Positions 16,813 through 25,239 of a stretch of 64,000 nucleotides of DNA are shown piece after piece. Within the stretch, counting starts at the first letter, position 1; each line of letters opens with the position of its first letter. The DNA is from Parerythrobacter lacustris. GTDB taxonomy: Bacteria > Pseudomonadota > Alphaproteobacteria > Sphingomonadales > Sphingomonadaceae. The stretch covers positions 62,001 to 126,000 of the forward strand of contig NZ_JANKHH010000007.1 of NCBI RefSeq assembly GCF_024626475.1. The letters are read 5' to 3'. Under the pieces are notes generated by a model. The model was not told the origin of the DNA. It did no database searches and saw nothing but the letters and a program-made list of their open reading frames with translations. Made by a program: the position numbers and the translations under genes.

Positions 16813-17634
16813 ATGTCGCAAGGCAATGACACCACCGAACAGGAATTGCCGCTCGAGGGCGCGGGCGACAGGCTGCGTCATGCGCGTGAACGGGCCGGCA
16901 AATCGGTCGAGGATGTGGCCAAGGAAACCCGAATACCGCAGCGTCATCTGGAATCGATCGAAGCGGGCAGTTTCGGCGACCTTCCCTCCCGCACCTATGC
17001 GATCGGTTTCTCGCGGACCTATGCCCGTGCGCTCGGGGAAGACGAGGGCGAAGTCCTTGCCATGGTGCGTTCCGAACTGGCTCAGGGCGGCGGGAATGCC
17101 GGCGGTCCGGTGTCGACCTTCGAACCTGGCGATCCGGCACGCATTCCTACGCGGGGGCTGGCATGGTTCAGCGCCTTTGCCGCGCTGCTGCTCATCGTCG
17201 GTCTGTTCGCCTTCTTCGGCGACCGGATATTTCCCGGTGCAGGACCGGGCTCGATCCTTCCGGACGAAGCGCCGAGCGCTGCCCCAACCTCTACCGCGCC
17301 GGCCCGGGCGACCAATGCGCCCGCAGCACCGGTGGCCGGCGGCGCCGTGATCTTTACCGCGCTCGACGACGATGTGTGGGTCCGTTTCACCGATGCCGAA
17401 AGCGGCGATCGCCTGCTCGAAAAGCAACTGACCAAGGGTGAGACCTATACCGTCCCCGCCGATGCCAAGGATCCGCGGATCAATACCGGGCGGCCCGACC
17501 TGCTCGCCATCACCGTGGGCGGGCGCGAAGTCGCCAAGCTGGCGGACGAACCGGTCACGATTGCCGACGCTAGGGTCAGTTCGGCAGCGCTGGCCGCGCG
17601 CAAGCCGGAACCCGCCGAGACCGCGAGCGAATAG
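16813..17634 (+). CDS. RodZ-like helix-turn-helix membrane protein
   Basis: 273 residues. An N-terminal HTH_25 domain (about residues 17-85: AGDRLRHARERAGKSVEDVAKETRIPQRHLESIEAG, then RTYAIGFSRTYARAL) is followed by a linker, one membrane helix (about 116-136), a Pro/Ala/Thr-rich periplasmic stretch, and a DUF4115-like beta domain (VIFTALDDDVWVRFTDAESGDRL). This order is that of RodZ, which links MreB filaments to the cell-wall machinery. The protein sits between ptsP and a CpoB-like gene, a common arrangement in sphingomonads. Whether it performs the MreB role is inferred. Confidence 0.85.
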   Translation: MSQGNDTTEQELPLEGAGDRLRHARERAGKSVEDVAKETRIPQRHLESIEAGSFGDLPSRTYAIGFSRTYARALGEDEGEVLAMVRSELAQGGGNAGGPVSTFEPGDPARIPTRGLAWFSAFAALLLIVGLFAFFGDRIFPGAGPGSILPDEAPSAAPTSTAPARATNAPAAPVAGGAVIFTALDDDVWVRFTDAESGDRLLEKQLTKGETYTVPADAKDPRINTGRPDLLAITVGGREVAKLADEPVTIADARVSSAALAARKPEPAETASE

Positions 17635-17781
17635 CGTTCCACCGATTTGGAGGGTGCCCGCCTCGACAAGGCGGGATGGTTAAGGCAGGATTCGACTTGG
17701 TATTCAGCGAGCGTTCGGGTGGGGGTCGCCAGCGTCCGTCCAAACGCCGCACATGCGTTATTGGACAGGAGCACACCGACA

Positions 17782-18693
17782 ATGATCAGCCGAGCTAGCC
17801 GCGCCGCCGCAGCAGGTCTCGCATTCATGGCCGTGGCCGGGGCGAGCGTTCCAGCCCTGGCGCAGGACAGCGGTACCGAATCCCGCCTGCGCAAGGTCGA
17901 ATCCGAAGTGCGCGCGTTGCAGCGCAAGGTCTTCCCCGGCGGTGACGGTCGCTTCTTCGAGCCGGAGATTACCGCACCGCAGACCGGCACAGCGCGGCCG
18001 GCAACCACTTCGACCACGGCGGTGACCGATATCCTGATCCGGCTCGACGCGCTCGAAGCGCGGATCGCCAGCCTGACCGCCCAGACCGAGGAAAACACCA
18101 ATGCTATCGCCGGGCTGGCCGCGCGGCTCGATGCGTTCGAGACGCAGGAAGCCACCGTCGCGCCTGCCTCGCTGCCAGTTCAGACCTCGACCGCCGCAAG
18201 CCGTACGATTCCGACCCCGACGCCAACGCCCGCCCCAACGGTGGCGAAGCCATCCGCCGAGCGGCTCGCCGCCGTATCGCAGATCGCCAAACCGCAGACC
18301 GACGACGCGGCGGACGACGAATACAGCTATGGCTTCCGCCTGTGGAGTGCGGGCTTCTTCCCCGAGGCGCAGCAGCAGTTGACCATGTTCGTCGAGAAAT
18401 ACCCCAGCCACTCGCGCGCGACCTATGGCCGCAACCTGCTCGGCCGCGCCTATCTCGACGATGGCAAGCCCAACGAGGCGGCGACCTGGTTCCTCAAGAA
18501 CTACAAGGCCGATGGCAATGCCGCGCGCGCTGCCGACAGCCTGCTCTATCTCGCCGAAAGCATGATTGCGCTGAAGGACGAACGGCGCGCCTGCATCGCG
18601 CTCGCCGAATTCAGCGACACCTATCCCGCGATCGCCTCCGGCCGCCTGTCGGGCGAATACCAGGCGGCGCTCAAGAAGGTGAAATGCAATTGA
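17782..18693 (+). CDS. CpoB/YbgF-like periplasmic TPR protein
   Basis: 303 residues with a Sec signal peptide (cleavage probably after PALA in VPALAQDSG). An N-terminal coiled coil (SRLRKVESEVRALQRKV, then IRLDALEARIASLTAQTEENTNAIAGL) is followed by a Pro/Thr linker. Three TPR-type repeats form the C-terminus (DEYSYGFRLWSAGFFPEAQQQLTMFVEKYPSHSRA..., NLLGRAYLDDGKPNEAATWFLKNY). CpoB coordinates outer-membrane constriction with septal peptidoglycan synthesis in the Tol-Pal system. tol and pal genes are not adjacent. The start ATG 17782 follows a GGACAGGAG site and fits the signal peptide. Confidence 0.85.
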   Translation: MISRASRAAAAGLAFMAVAGASVPALAQDSGTESRLRKVESEVRALQRKVFPGGDGRFFEPEITAPQTGTARPATTSTTAVTDILIRLDALEARIASLTAQTEENTNAIAGLAARLDAFETQEATVAPASLPVQTSTAASRTIPTPTPTPAPTVAKPSAERLAAVSQIAKPQTDDAADDEYSYGFRLWSAGFFPEAQQQLTMFVEKYPSHSRATYGRNLLGRAYLDDGKPNEAATWFLKNYKADGNAARAADSLLYLAESMIALKDERRACIALAEFSDTYPAIASGRLSGEYQAALKKVKCN

Positions 18694-18754
18694 TACGGCG
18701 CTCGATGCCTCACTGGTAGAGCGCTTCCGGCGCGATCTCGCGCAGGCTCTGCCG

Positions 18755-19675
18755 TTGCTTGATGGCGAAGGCACCTCTCTGGGCGTCGCGGTATCGGGCG
18801 GGCCGGACAGCCTCGCGCTCTTGCTGCTCGCGAATGCGGCCTTTCCCGGCGTTGTCGAGGTTGCCACGGTCGATCACCAGTTGCGCAGTGAAAGCGCTGC
18901 GGAAGCAAAGTTCGTAGCCACGGTTTGCGCCGACCTCGGCGTGCAGCACAAAATACTGCCTGTGAAGGTCGAGGCAGGAAATCTGCAGCAGGAAGCGCGG
19001 GAAGCCCGCTATCAGGCTCTATCGAAGTGGATGGCCAAGCGCAGGCTCACGGCCCTTGCCACGGCGCATCATGCCGATGACCAGACCGAAACGCTGTTGG
19101 TGAGGCTCAACAGGGGCAGCGGGCTGTCCGGACTGGCCGGCATCCGTTCTACCACGTCCGCGCCGGGAGGTGCGAGACTCGTGCGGCCGCTCTTGCAGTG
19201 GCGCAGGTCGGAGCTTGACGAGATCGTGAGAGCAGCAGGACTCGATGCGGTGGCCGATCCGTCCAATGCCGATCCCCGCTATGATCGGGCCAGGATGCGG
19301 CTGTCACTGGCAGATGCCGACTGGATCGATCCGAGGGGCTTTGCCAAGAGTGCAGCACTTCTCGAACAGGCCGAGCGCGCACTCGATCAGGTGATCGAAA
19401 ACGAGTTCTGGGATTGCTGCGAAGGCGGTGATCCCTATGCCTACTTTCCATACCTTAGGGGGGATTACGGGCGCGAGCCGATCTGGATCGGGATTGTCGG
19501 CTATATGGCGCAGCAGTTCGCAGTCCGGCTCGATCGCGGCGACGCCGCTAAACTGGTCGAAGCGCTCCGCCGGGGCGATCGGGCCAATGTCTGCGGTGTC
19601 CAGGCCTGGTGCGAGGATCGGGGCGGGCGAACGGTGTGGCTGGTTGCGCGAGAATCGCCTCGCCGCACCGGCTGA
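18755..19675 (+). CDS. tilS: tRNA(Ile)-lysidine synthase TilS, non-canonical start
   Basis: Converts C34 of tRNA-Ile(CAU) to lysidine with ATP and lysine, so that AUA is read as Ile. The PP-loop SGGPDS is at residues 14-19, followed by TVDHQLR, ATAHHADDQTETLLVRLNRGSGLSGLAGI and RPLL. It is the short form of about 306 residues, without the C-terminal tRNA-binding extension. There is no ATG or GTG at the N-terminus. The given start is TTG 18755, but the frame is open back to 18683 and encodes family-like residues (LVERFRRDLAQALPLLD). That longer form could begin at ATT 18689, which overlaps the upstream stop and lies nine bases after AAGAAGG, or at CTG 18713. Confidence 0.9.
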   Translation: MLDGEGTSLGVAVSGGPDSLALLLLANAAFPGVVEVATVDHQLRSESAAEAKFVATVCADLGVQHKILPVKVEAGNLQQEAREARYQALSKWMAKRRLTALATAHHADDQTETLLVRLNRGSGLSGLAGIRSTTSAPGGARLVRPLLQWRRSELDEIVRAAGLDAVADPSNADPRYDRARMRLSLADADWIDPRGFAKSAALLEQAERALDQVIENEFWDCCEGGDPYAYFPYLRGDYGREPIWIGIVGYMAQQFAVRLDRGDAAKLVEALRRGDRANVCGVQAWCEDRGGRTVWLVARESPRRTG

Positions 19676-20371
19676 TCAGATGATCTTCTGACCCATTTCC
19701 AGCGTCTTGCCGCGGGTGATGATGACCTTGTCGCCCGGCTTGGCGATGGCGAAGATGCGGCTCGCCAGCTCGTCCGGGATGGCGATGCAGCCGTGGCTGG
19801 CATAGCCGTTCTCGACCGGGCGACCGCCATGGATTGCCACGCCGTCGCGGGTGAGGAACATCGACCACGGCATCGGTGCGTTGTCGTATTTCTCCGACAC
19901 ATTGTGCCGCTGCTTGCGCAGGATCGGGAAAGTGCCGATCGGGGTGGGATACTCCTTGGTGCCGAGCATCGCCGCCGCCGCGCCGATTTCATATCCGCCC
20001 TTGAACACCGAGATGACCCGCGCGTCGAGATCGACCGTCATCACCAGCGGGCCGTCGGGCACGCCTTCGTCGTCCCAGTACCATTCGCCGTACTTGATCG
20101 GCCCCGGAATATCGAGGATCCGCTTGACGACGAAGGGCTCTTCCTTGGGCGCTGCCGCCGGGATCGGCTGAACGACCTCTTCCGAAACCATCTCGGGCTG
20201 GGTGCCGTCTGCCGCATCGACCGCCGCTGCATCGACCGGGATCGCGTCCTCGATCGCTTCGGCCTTGGCATCGCTGCCGTCGTCCATCATGGCCCCGGCG
20301 AGCGAAGCGCCGCTGAAGACCAGTACCAGGGCGGCCGTTGCGCCGCCGATCCATGTGAGCATCGGTTTCAT
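19676..20371 (-). CDS. L,D-transpeptidase family protein
   Basis: 231 residues with an N-terminal signal or anchor (MLTWIGGATAALVLVFSGASLAGA), an acidic spacer, then a YkuD catalytic domain. LVMTVDLDARVISVF opens it, TPIGTFPIL follows, and the active site is formed by IHGG and SHGCI with catalytic Cys-195. Such enzymes form 3-3 cross-links in peptidoglycan or attach proteins to it in the periplasm; which one is not readable. The start ATG 20371 removes an Arg-rich upstream stretch unlikely to be translated. Its stop abuts the tilS stop in a shared TGATCA. Confidence 0.9.
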   Translation of the reverse strand: MKPMLTWIGGATAALVLVFSGASLAGAMMDDGSDAKAEAIEDAIPVDAAAVDAADGTQPEMVSEEVVQPIPAAAPKEEPFVVKRILDIPGPIKYGEWYWDDEGVPDGPLVMTVDLDARVISVFKGGYEIGAAAAMLGTKEYPTPIGTFPILRKQRHNVSEKYDNAPMPWSMFLTRDGVAIHGGRPVENGYASHGCIAIPDELASRIFAIAKPGDKVIITRGKTLEMGQKII

Positions 20372-20503
20372 GCCAGCGTATATGCGCGAAACTGCCCCGT
20401 CACGCCAGCCTCTGGCCGCGCCGCGTCCCGATGCGAAACAGCGGCGGGGCAAAAGTTAACGGGGGGACGGGCATCGTTTGGCTGCCGATGTCGAAGCTTC
20501 AAG

Positions 20504-20589
20504 CCCTTCCCCTTGGGAAGGGTTGGGATGGGGGTTCGACGGTAATTGGCCTCGTACCCCCACCCCCGACCCCTCCCCAAGGGGAGGGG
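20504..20589. repeat. REP-like inverted pair downstream of ppc
   Basis: The first unit is CCCTTCCC-CTT-GGGAAGGG (20504-20522) with a GGGATGGGGGT tail. The second, in opposite orientation, is CCCCTCCCC-AA-GGGGAGGGG (20570-20589) preceded by ACCCCCACCCCC. The layout is the same as at 11390-11470 (hairpin, G-rich tail, inverted partner), so this is a dispersed family. It lies between the L,D-transpeptidase leader and the ppc stop and could end or stabilise the ppc transcript. Confidence 0.75.
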
Positions 20590-20617
20590 AGATTAGGGTA
20601 GCGCCTCGTTCGACCGC

Positions 20618-23386
20618 CTACCCGTGCGCGCCGAATTCGTTGGCGATCGCGGTTCCGATCCGCAGCGACAGGCCATAGGCGCGCTCGAGCGGGTCGATAT
20701 AGTCGCGCCGGATCGCGCTGTAGCCCTCGTTGTCGCCGTCGGGATAATCGCTCGGCTCGTCGAGCGCGAAGTCGCCCGGCTGGGGGAAGCTGGTGGGGTA
20801 GGCGCGGCGCAGCTGTTCCAGCGCATCGTCGATCCGCAGGGTGAAGACCATCTCCAGCACGTCGTCCCGGCTGATGTCGTTGGCGCGGCTGAAAGCGGGG
20901 ACGCTTACAGCGCGCAGGAACATGTACTGGAACAGGGCGAGGCGCAGTGCCTGCAGCACGCCGATCTGCCGGCGCACGTTCTCGCGCCCGTCGAGCGGGC
21001 TCTCGTCCGGTACAAGGTCGAGCAGGCGGTGGAGCTTGAGCGCATCGACCCTCAGGCGCGAGGCGAGACGGCGGAACACGCCCGTGCGGTCGTCCTTGGT
21101 CAAATATTCGGCCAGAACCTCGCACGCATCGGACAGATGGGTCTCGGTCCCGCGATAGGGGCGGCTTGCCCAGTAGGCGCTGTTGAACAGTTCGCCATAG
21201 GCGGCGACGGTCTTGATGCTGGCAAGTGCGTTGGAGGCGCGCACCAGCCGGATCAGCTGCCGCCCGCGCTCGCTTTCGGAGATCAGCTGAGCGAGGTCTT
21301 CGTAGTTGCCGTCCGCCGCAGTGCCGACGCCGGAGATCACGTTAACCGGATAGCCGAGCTGCTGCAGGATCGCGTTGTGCGGGATCGCGCGGATCTGCCG
21401 CAGGTTCATGTCGCGGTCGGCGGACAGGTCGCTCTGGCGGCGCGAGACGCGGCTGCCGGTCGGGTTGAGCAGGCCCAGCCCGAAGGCGGTCAGCGCGCGG
21501 CTGTAGGTTGCGCTTTCGAGATGCTCGCGCTGGTGCTTGCGGATCGCGCGGTAGAAATCGAGGCTGAGGTCGGTGCGGCGATAGAACGGGTCTGCCGGTG
21601 CGTCGATATCGGTCGCGGACGGGTCGAGCACCGCGATCCGGGTCAGCGTCGCCAGCGCCAGTTCGGGGGTCGCGAAATGGAGGTAACCGTCCCCGCCCTG
21701 GAAGCTGACCTCGGGCTCCAGAGCGATCCCCGCGCGGGCGAAACGCCGCCGCGCCCAAGGGCTGAGCGGCCATGCCAGCCGGTCATCGAACCCGCCGGGA
21801 TGTGCGCCGCGGCCCATGCTTTCGCCATGGGTGTTGAAGATCAGCGCTGCGACATCGGTGAGGCCATTGGCGTCCATTGCCTGCGCCAGCCGGCCCTGCA
21901 GCCGCTCGATCGCGAGGCTCGCGGGGATCTGCCCGACGAAACGCCCCGCATCGGAAAATCCGGTCTGGATGCACACCCGGCCACGCTGGCGGGCGTATTG
22001 GCGGTAGCTTTCTTCAGCCAGCAGCGCGTCGAGGAAGCGGCCGCCGTGTTCGAGCGCGCTCTCGGTCTCGAACAGCGGCGAGACGTCGACCTTGTCCTCG
22101 ATCCCGAACAGCTTGGCGAAATAGAGCGAGGCGAGGATGGTCGAGGGCTGCTCGCATTCGGCGATCAGCATCCGGATCGGCGCGTCGGCATCGATATGGT
22201 GCAGGATCTGCGCCATCGCGAGAAACTGGCGGATCGCGGTGCTGCTCTCGATCGCCAGTGCCGCGAAATTGGCCCGCAGTGGCTGGACCTTCGCCAGCAG
22301 CTCGCGCAGCGTGGCAACCGCGCCCTTGCTGGAGAGGTCGAGCGTGTTGTCCGGGTCGATCCGGCGACGGATCGCGTTGTGCAGCTGGCTCGCGTTCACC
22401 CGGAAGTGGATCCACCCCATGCCGAGCCCGTCGGCGCGCATCGCGGCGGCCAGCGTCTTGAGCGCAATGGCGCGCTTGGTGTCGGCCTCTGCGGCTTCGT
22501 CTTCGAGCCGCGCGACATGGGGGGCAAGGGTCAGCAGCTTGCGCGGATCCTTCGCGGTCAGGCGGTTTGCAGCGTCCGACAAAGCGGTGGGATCGGTAAG
22601 GTCGGCTGCGAAATCGTTGGCACGGGCGAGCGCGTAGTCGCGCGCGGCGGTCAGTTCCTTGAGCAGCACATGGCCCGCGTCGATGGCCGCGAGCTGGTCG
22701 GCGTAGCGCACCAGCCTGCGCGCCTTTTCCGCCAGCCGGAACCCGATCGAGGTATACCAGGCAATGTCGGTCCGCCCATCCATGTCGTAGCCGACCCAGC
22801 TGGCAAAGCGGAAGGGAAGGGGGGCGACGTTGCGCCACTCGTCAGGCCAGCGCCGCGCGGCCTCGCGCAGCGCAGTGCGCACGATCCGGTCGCGCGCGTC
22901 CTGTGCATGGGCGATCGCCTGCATCGCGCGGTCGTGTTCGTAATCGAGCGTCACCGCCGGACGCTCCGCCCCGGTGATGCAGCGCGCTTCCTCGCCGCTG
23001 CCCGCAGCCTCGGCCACCGCTTCGCTCTGGTCGGGGGTGAGCAGGAAAGTGGGGTGCGCGGTGAACACCGCATGCAGGCTCGGGCGTTCCCATTGCTCGC
23101 GGAAGGCATCGAAATCGCAGTCGGCGCAGAGCGCGGCGATCTCGGCGTCGTTGGCATCCGGATCGACCGGGGCGAGATTGTTCCGCAGCCGCTGCGCCCG
23201 GCTGGTCAGCGAATGGCACTCAAGCTCGCGCACCAGAAGTTCGACCTTGTCGAGCGACAGTTCGCCGCTTTCGAGCTGCCGCGACAGGTCGAGCGAGAGC
23301 TGGAACACCGGGTTGAACAGCGGCGTTTGCCGGGTGAGCTGGTGCAGCTCCTGCAGGCGGGTGGAAAGGCTGGCGACCGAGGTCAT
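20618..23386 (-). CDS. ppc: Phosphoenolpyruvate carboxylase, divergent type
   Basis: Anaplerotic carboxylation of PEP to oxaloacetate. The 922-residue product has the active-site His block FTAHPT near residue 110, GYDMDGRTDI (the 'G.D.DG' region) near 200, and a C-terminal helical domain with RNDIS-like and LFNSAYWASRPYRGTE segments. Several canonical signatures are altered: LGYSDSxKD is TGFSDAGRF, the GRGG glycine loop reads ESMGRGAHPGG, and the usual C-terminal RNTG is GAHG. It is the last gene of the zwf-edd-glk-eda run and overlaps eda by four bases (ATGA), so it is co-expressed with glycolysis here. Identity is clear, the subtype unusual. Confidence 0.88.
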   Translation of the reverse strand: MTSVASLSTRLQELHQLTRQTPLFNPVFQLSLDLSRQLESGELSLDKVELLVRELECHSLTSRAQRLRNNLAPVDPDANDAEIAALCADCDFDAFREQWERPSLHAVFTAHPTFLLTPDQSEAVAEAAGSGEEARCITGAERPAVTLDYEHDRAMQAIAHAQDARDRIVRTALREAARRWPDEWRNVAPLPFRFASWVGYDMDGRTDIAWYTSIGFRLAEKARRLVRYADQLAAIDAGHVLLKELTAARDYALARANDFAADLTDPTALSDAANRLTAKDPRKLLTLAPHVARLEDEAAEADTKRAIALKTLAAAMRADGLGMGWIHFRVNASQLHNAIRRRIDPDNTLDLSSKGAVATLRELLAKVQPLRANFAALAIESSTAIRQFLAMAQILHHIDADAPIRMLIAECEQPSTILASLYFAKLFGIEDKVDVSPLFETESALEHGGRFLDALLAEESYRQYARQRGRVCIQTGFSDAGRFVGQIPASLAIERLQGRLAQAMDANGLTDVAALIFNTHGESMGRGAHPGGFDDRLAWPLSPWARRRFARAGIALEPEVSFQGGDGYLHFATPELALATLTRIAVLDPSATDIDAPADPFYRRTDLSLDFYRAIRKHQREHLESATYSRALTAFGLGLLNPTGSRVSRRQSDLSADRDMNLRQIRAIPHNAILQQLGYPVNVISGVGTAADGNYEDLAQLISESERGRQLIRLVRASNALASIKTVAAYGELFNSAYWASRPYRGTETHLSDACEVLAEYLTKDDRTGVFRRLASRLRVDALKLHRLLDLVPDESPLDGRENVRRQIGVLQALRLALFQYMFLRAVSVPAFSRANDISRDDVLEMVFTLRIDDALEQLRRAYPTSFPQPGDFALDEPSDYPDGDNEGYSAIRRDYIDPLERAYGLSLRIGTAIANEFGAHG

Positions 23387-23997
23387 GCCCGCAGCGTCAT
23401 CGCATCGCGCGCCATGGCTTCGATTGCCGCCTTGTCGGGCGCTCCCTTGGGCGCGACCCAGCTGCCGCCGACGCACAGCACCGGGTCGAAGGCGAGCCAT
23501 TCGGCGGCGTTTTCGGTGGTGATCCCGCCGGTCGGGCAGAAGCGGACGCTCCAGAACGGCGCGGCGAGCGCCTTCAATGCAGGCAGGCCGCCCGCCGCCA
23601 TCGCGGGGAAGAACTTGAACCGGGTGAGGCCGAGGTCGAGCCCGCGCATGATATCGCCCGCATTGGCGATGCCGGGCAGGAACGGGATGCCATGGCGGAT
23701 CGCCGCGCGGCCGAGTGTCTCGGTCAACCCAGGCGAGACGATGAACTCGCTGCCCGCGTCGATCGCCTGCTGCAGTTCGTTTTCGTTGGTCACAGTGCCG
23801 GCCCCGACGATCGCGCCGGGTACCGACTTCATCGCCCTGATCGCGGGCAGCGCAGCTTGGGTGCGCAGCGTGACTTCGAGTACGCGCAAGCCGCCTGCGA
23901 CCAGCGCTTCGGCCAGCGGTACGGCGTGTTCGACCTCGTCGATCACGATCACCGGAATGACCGGCGCGGTGCGCATGATGGTGTCGATATCGCTCAC
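23383..23997 (-). CDS. eda: KDPG/KHG aldolase Eda
   Basis: Splits 2-keto-3-deoxy-6-phosphogluconate into pyruvate and glyceraldehyde 3-phosphate, the last step of the Entner-Doudoroff route. The 204-residue TIM barrel has VIPVIVIDEVEHAVPLAEALVAGG, LEVTLRT (active-site Glu), GAGTV, FIVSPGL, and the Schiff-base Lys in LTRFKFFPA, then FCPTGGI. The start is GTG 23997, overlapping the glk stop (GTGA); its stop overlaps the ppc start. Confidence 0.96.
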   Translation of the reverse strand: MSDIDTIMRTAPVIPVIVIDEVEHAVPLAEALVAGGLRVLEVTLRTQAALPAIRAMKSVPGAIVGAGTVTNENELQQAIDAGSEFIVSPGLTETLGRAAIRHGIPFLPGIANAGDIMRGLDLGLTRFKFFPAMAAGGLPALKALAAPFWSVRFCPTGGITTENAAEWLAFDPVLCVGGSWVAPKGAPDKAAIEAMARDAMTLRA

Positions 23998-24992
23998 GAT
24001 GAAGTGTCTCCATGTTCCGAGGCGAAGGCAGCCGCGGCGCCGAACAGGCCGGGCTGCGGATGGACGATCAGCTTGACCGGGATGCCCGCCATCATGCTCT
24101 CGAACCGGCCCTTGGCGCGGAAGCGTTCGGCAAAGCCCGATTGCAACAGCGTGTCGCGCAGGCGGTAGCCAAGCCCGCCCGCGATCACGACGCCCTTGGC
24201 ACCCTGCGCCAGCGCCATGTCTCCGGCGACGCTGCCGAGCGAGAGGCAGAACCGGTCGACCGCCGCGGCGGCTAGGCTGTCTTCGCCGCTCATGCCCTTG
24301 GTCCAGATCTCGATATCGTCGATTTCGGGCACCGCCCGGTGCTCCATCGCGGCGAGCGTCTGGTAGATGTCCGAGATGGCGGGGCCGGCGACCACGCGCT
24401 CGACCGAAACGCGGGTGTGCCGCTTGCGCAGCCGCGCGAGGATCGCGTCCTCGATGCTGTCGAGCGGGGCGAAATCCACATGTCCGCCCTCGGTGGCCGA
24501 GACCCGGTAGGTCCCGTCGGGTTCGCGGTAGAGATGCGCCACACCGAGGCCGGTACCGGGGCCGAGCACGCTCAGCCGGCCGGTGGCGGGCAGCGGACCT
24601 TCGGGGCCGGTCAGGTGGATGAACTGGTCCTCGCCCGCGCGCGCCACCGCGTGCGCGACCGCTTCGAAATCGTTGACGATGGTGAAGCGCTCGACCCCGA
24701 GCTTCTCGCCCACCAGCGCCGGGCGGATGATCCACGGGTTGTTGGTGAAACGGATCACCCTGTTTGGACCTTCCGGCCCGCCGACCGGCCCGGCGATCGC
24801 CATGCTCACCGCCGTGGGCAGGGTGCCGCCCTTGCGCTCGCGAAAGTCCTCCCACGCGGTCTGGAAGCTGGCGTGATCCTCGGTGTGCAGCGTGATCGGT
24901 TCGTCGAGCGCGATGCCGCCATCGGCGGCAATCGTGGCGATTACGAAGCGGGCATGGGTGCCCCCGATATCGACCGCGACGACCTGGGTCAT
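23994..24992 (-). CDS. glk: Glucokinase Glk
   Basis: ATP-dependent phosphorylation of glucose to glucose 6-phosphate. The 332-residue protein is of the proteobacterial Glk family: VAVDIGGTHARFVIA (phosphate 1), RFTNNPWII, FTIVNDFEA (catalytic Asp), LGPGTGLGVAHL and TEGGHVDFAP, with KGVVIAGGLGYRL near the C-terminus. ATG 24992 is preferred over a GTG three codons earlier. It overlaps eda by four bases. A repeat element, not a promoter, fills the space up to edd. Confidence 0.95.
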   Translation of the reverse strand: MTQVVAVDIGGTHARFVIATIAADGGIALDEPITLHTEDHASFQTAWEDFRERKGGTLPTAVSMAIAGPVGGPEGPNRVIRFTNNPWIIRPALVGEKLGVERFTIVNDFEAVAHAVARAGEDQFIHLTGPEGPLPATGRLSVLGPGTGLGVAHLYREPDGTYRVSATEGGHVDFAPLDSIEDAILARLRKRHTRVSVERVVAGPAISDIYQTLAAMEHRAVPEIDDIEIWTKGMSGEDSLAAAAVDRFCLSLGSVAGDMALAQGAKGVVIAGGLGYRLRDTLLQSGFAERFRAKGRFESMMAGIPVKLIVHPQPGLFGAAAAFASEHGDTSS

Positions 24993-25009
24993 GCCGGGCA
25001 CCCGATAGA

Positions 25010-25230
25010 TTCACGCGGAGACGCGGAGACGCGGAGGAATTTTCGCTCACAGAGGCACAGAGGCACAAAGGCTCCATGATGCGCCGAAGGCGCGAAGAAA
25101 ACTTCAGGGTGCCGGGCCTTCTGGTTGAGAGCGGCTGCGCCGCTTGCCGATCGCCTCTGTGCCTCTGTGCCTCTGTGAGCGCCCAAGGAACAGCTCCGCA
25201 ACCCTCCGCGTCTCCGCGTCTCCGCGTGAA
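25010..25230. repeat. Nested inverted oligonucleotide-repeat element between edd and glk
   Basis: The outer arms are 25010-25037 and 25203-25230, a perfect 28-base inverted repeat built from tandem CGCGGAGA units. The inner arms are 25044-25072 and 25153-25181, 28 of 29 matching, built from tandem AGAGGCAC units. The centre (25073-25152) contains a smaller GCGCC-GAA-GGCGC hairpin. The whole can form one very long hairpin in RNA or a cruciform in DNA. It fills the edd-glk gap. A diverged relative lies at 27086-27185. Confidence 0.85.
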
Positions 25231-25239
25231 CAAGCATCC

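Noticed and set aside
20624-24076. 1150-residue plus-strand frame opposite ppc-eda
   Set aside because: It is the antisense shadow of ppc and eda; both of those have clear family motifs and overlap properly as an operon.
25010-25230. CRISPR-like array
   Set aside because: The short tandem units are contiguous, without spacers, and form inverted rather than direct repeats over the whole element.
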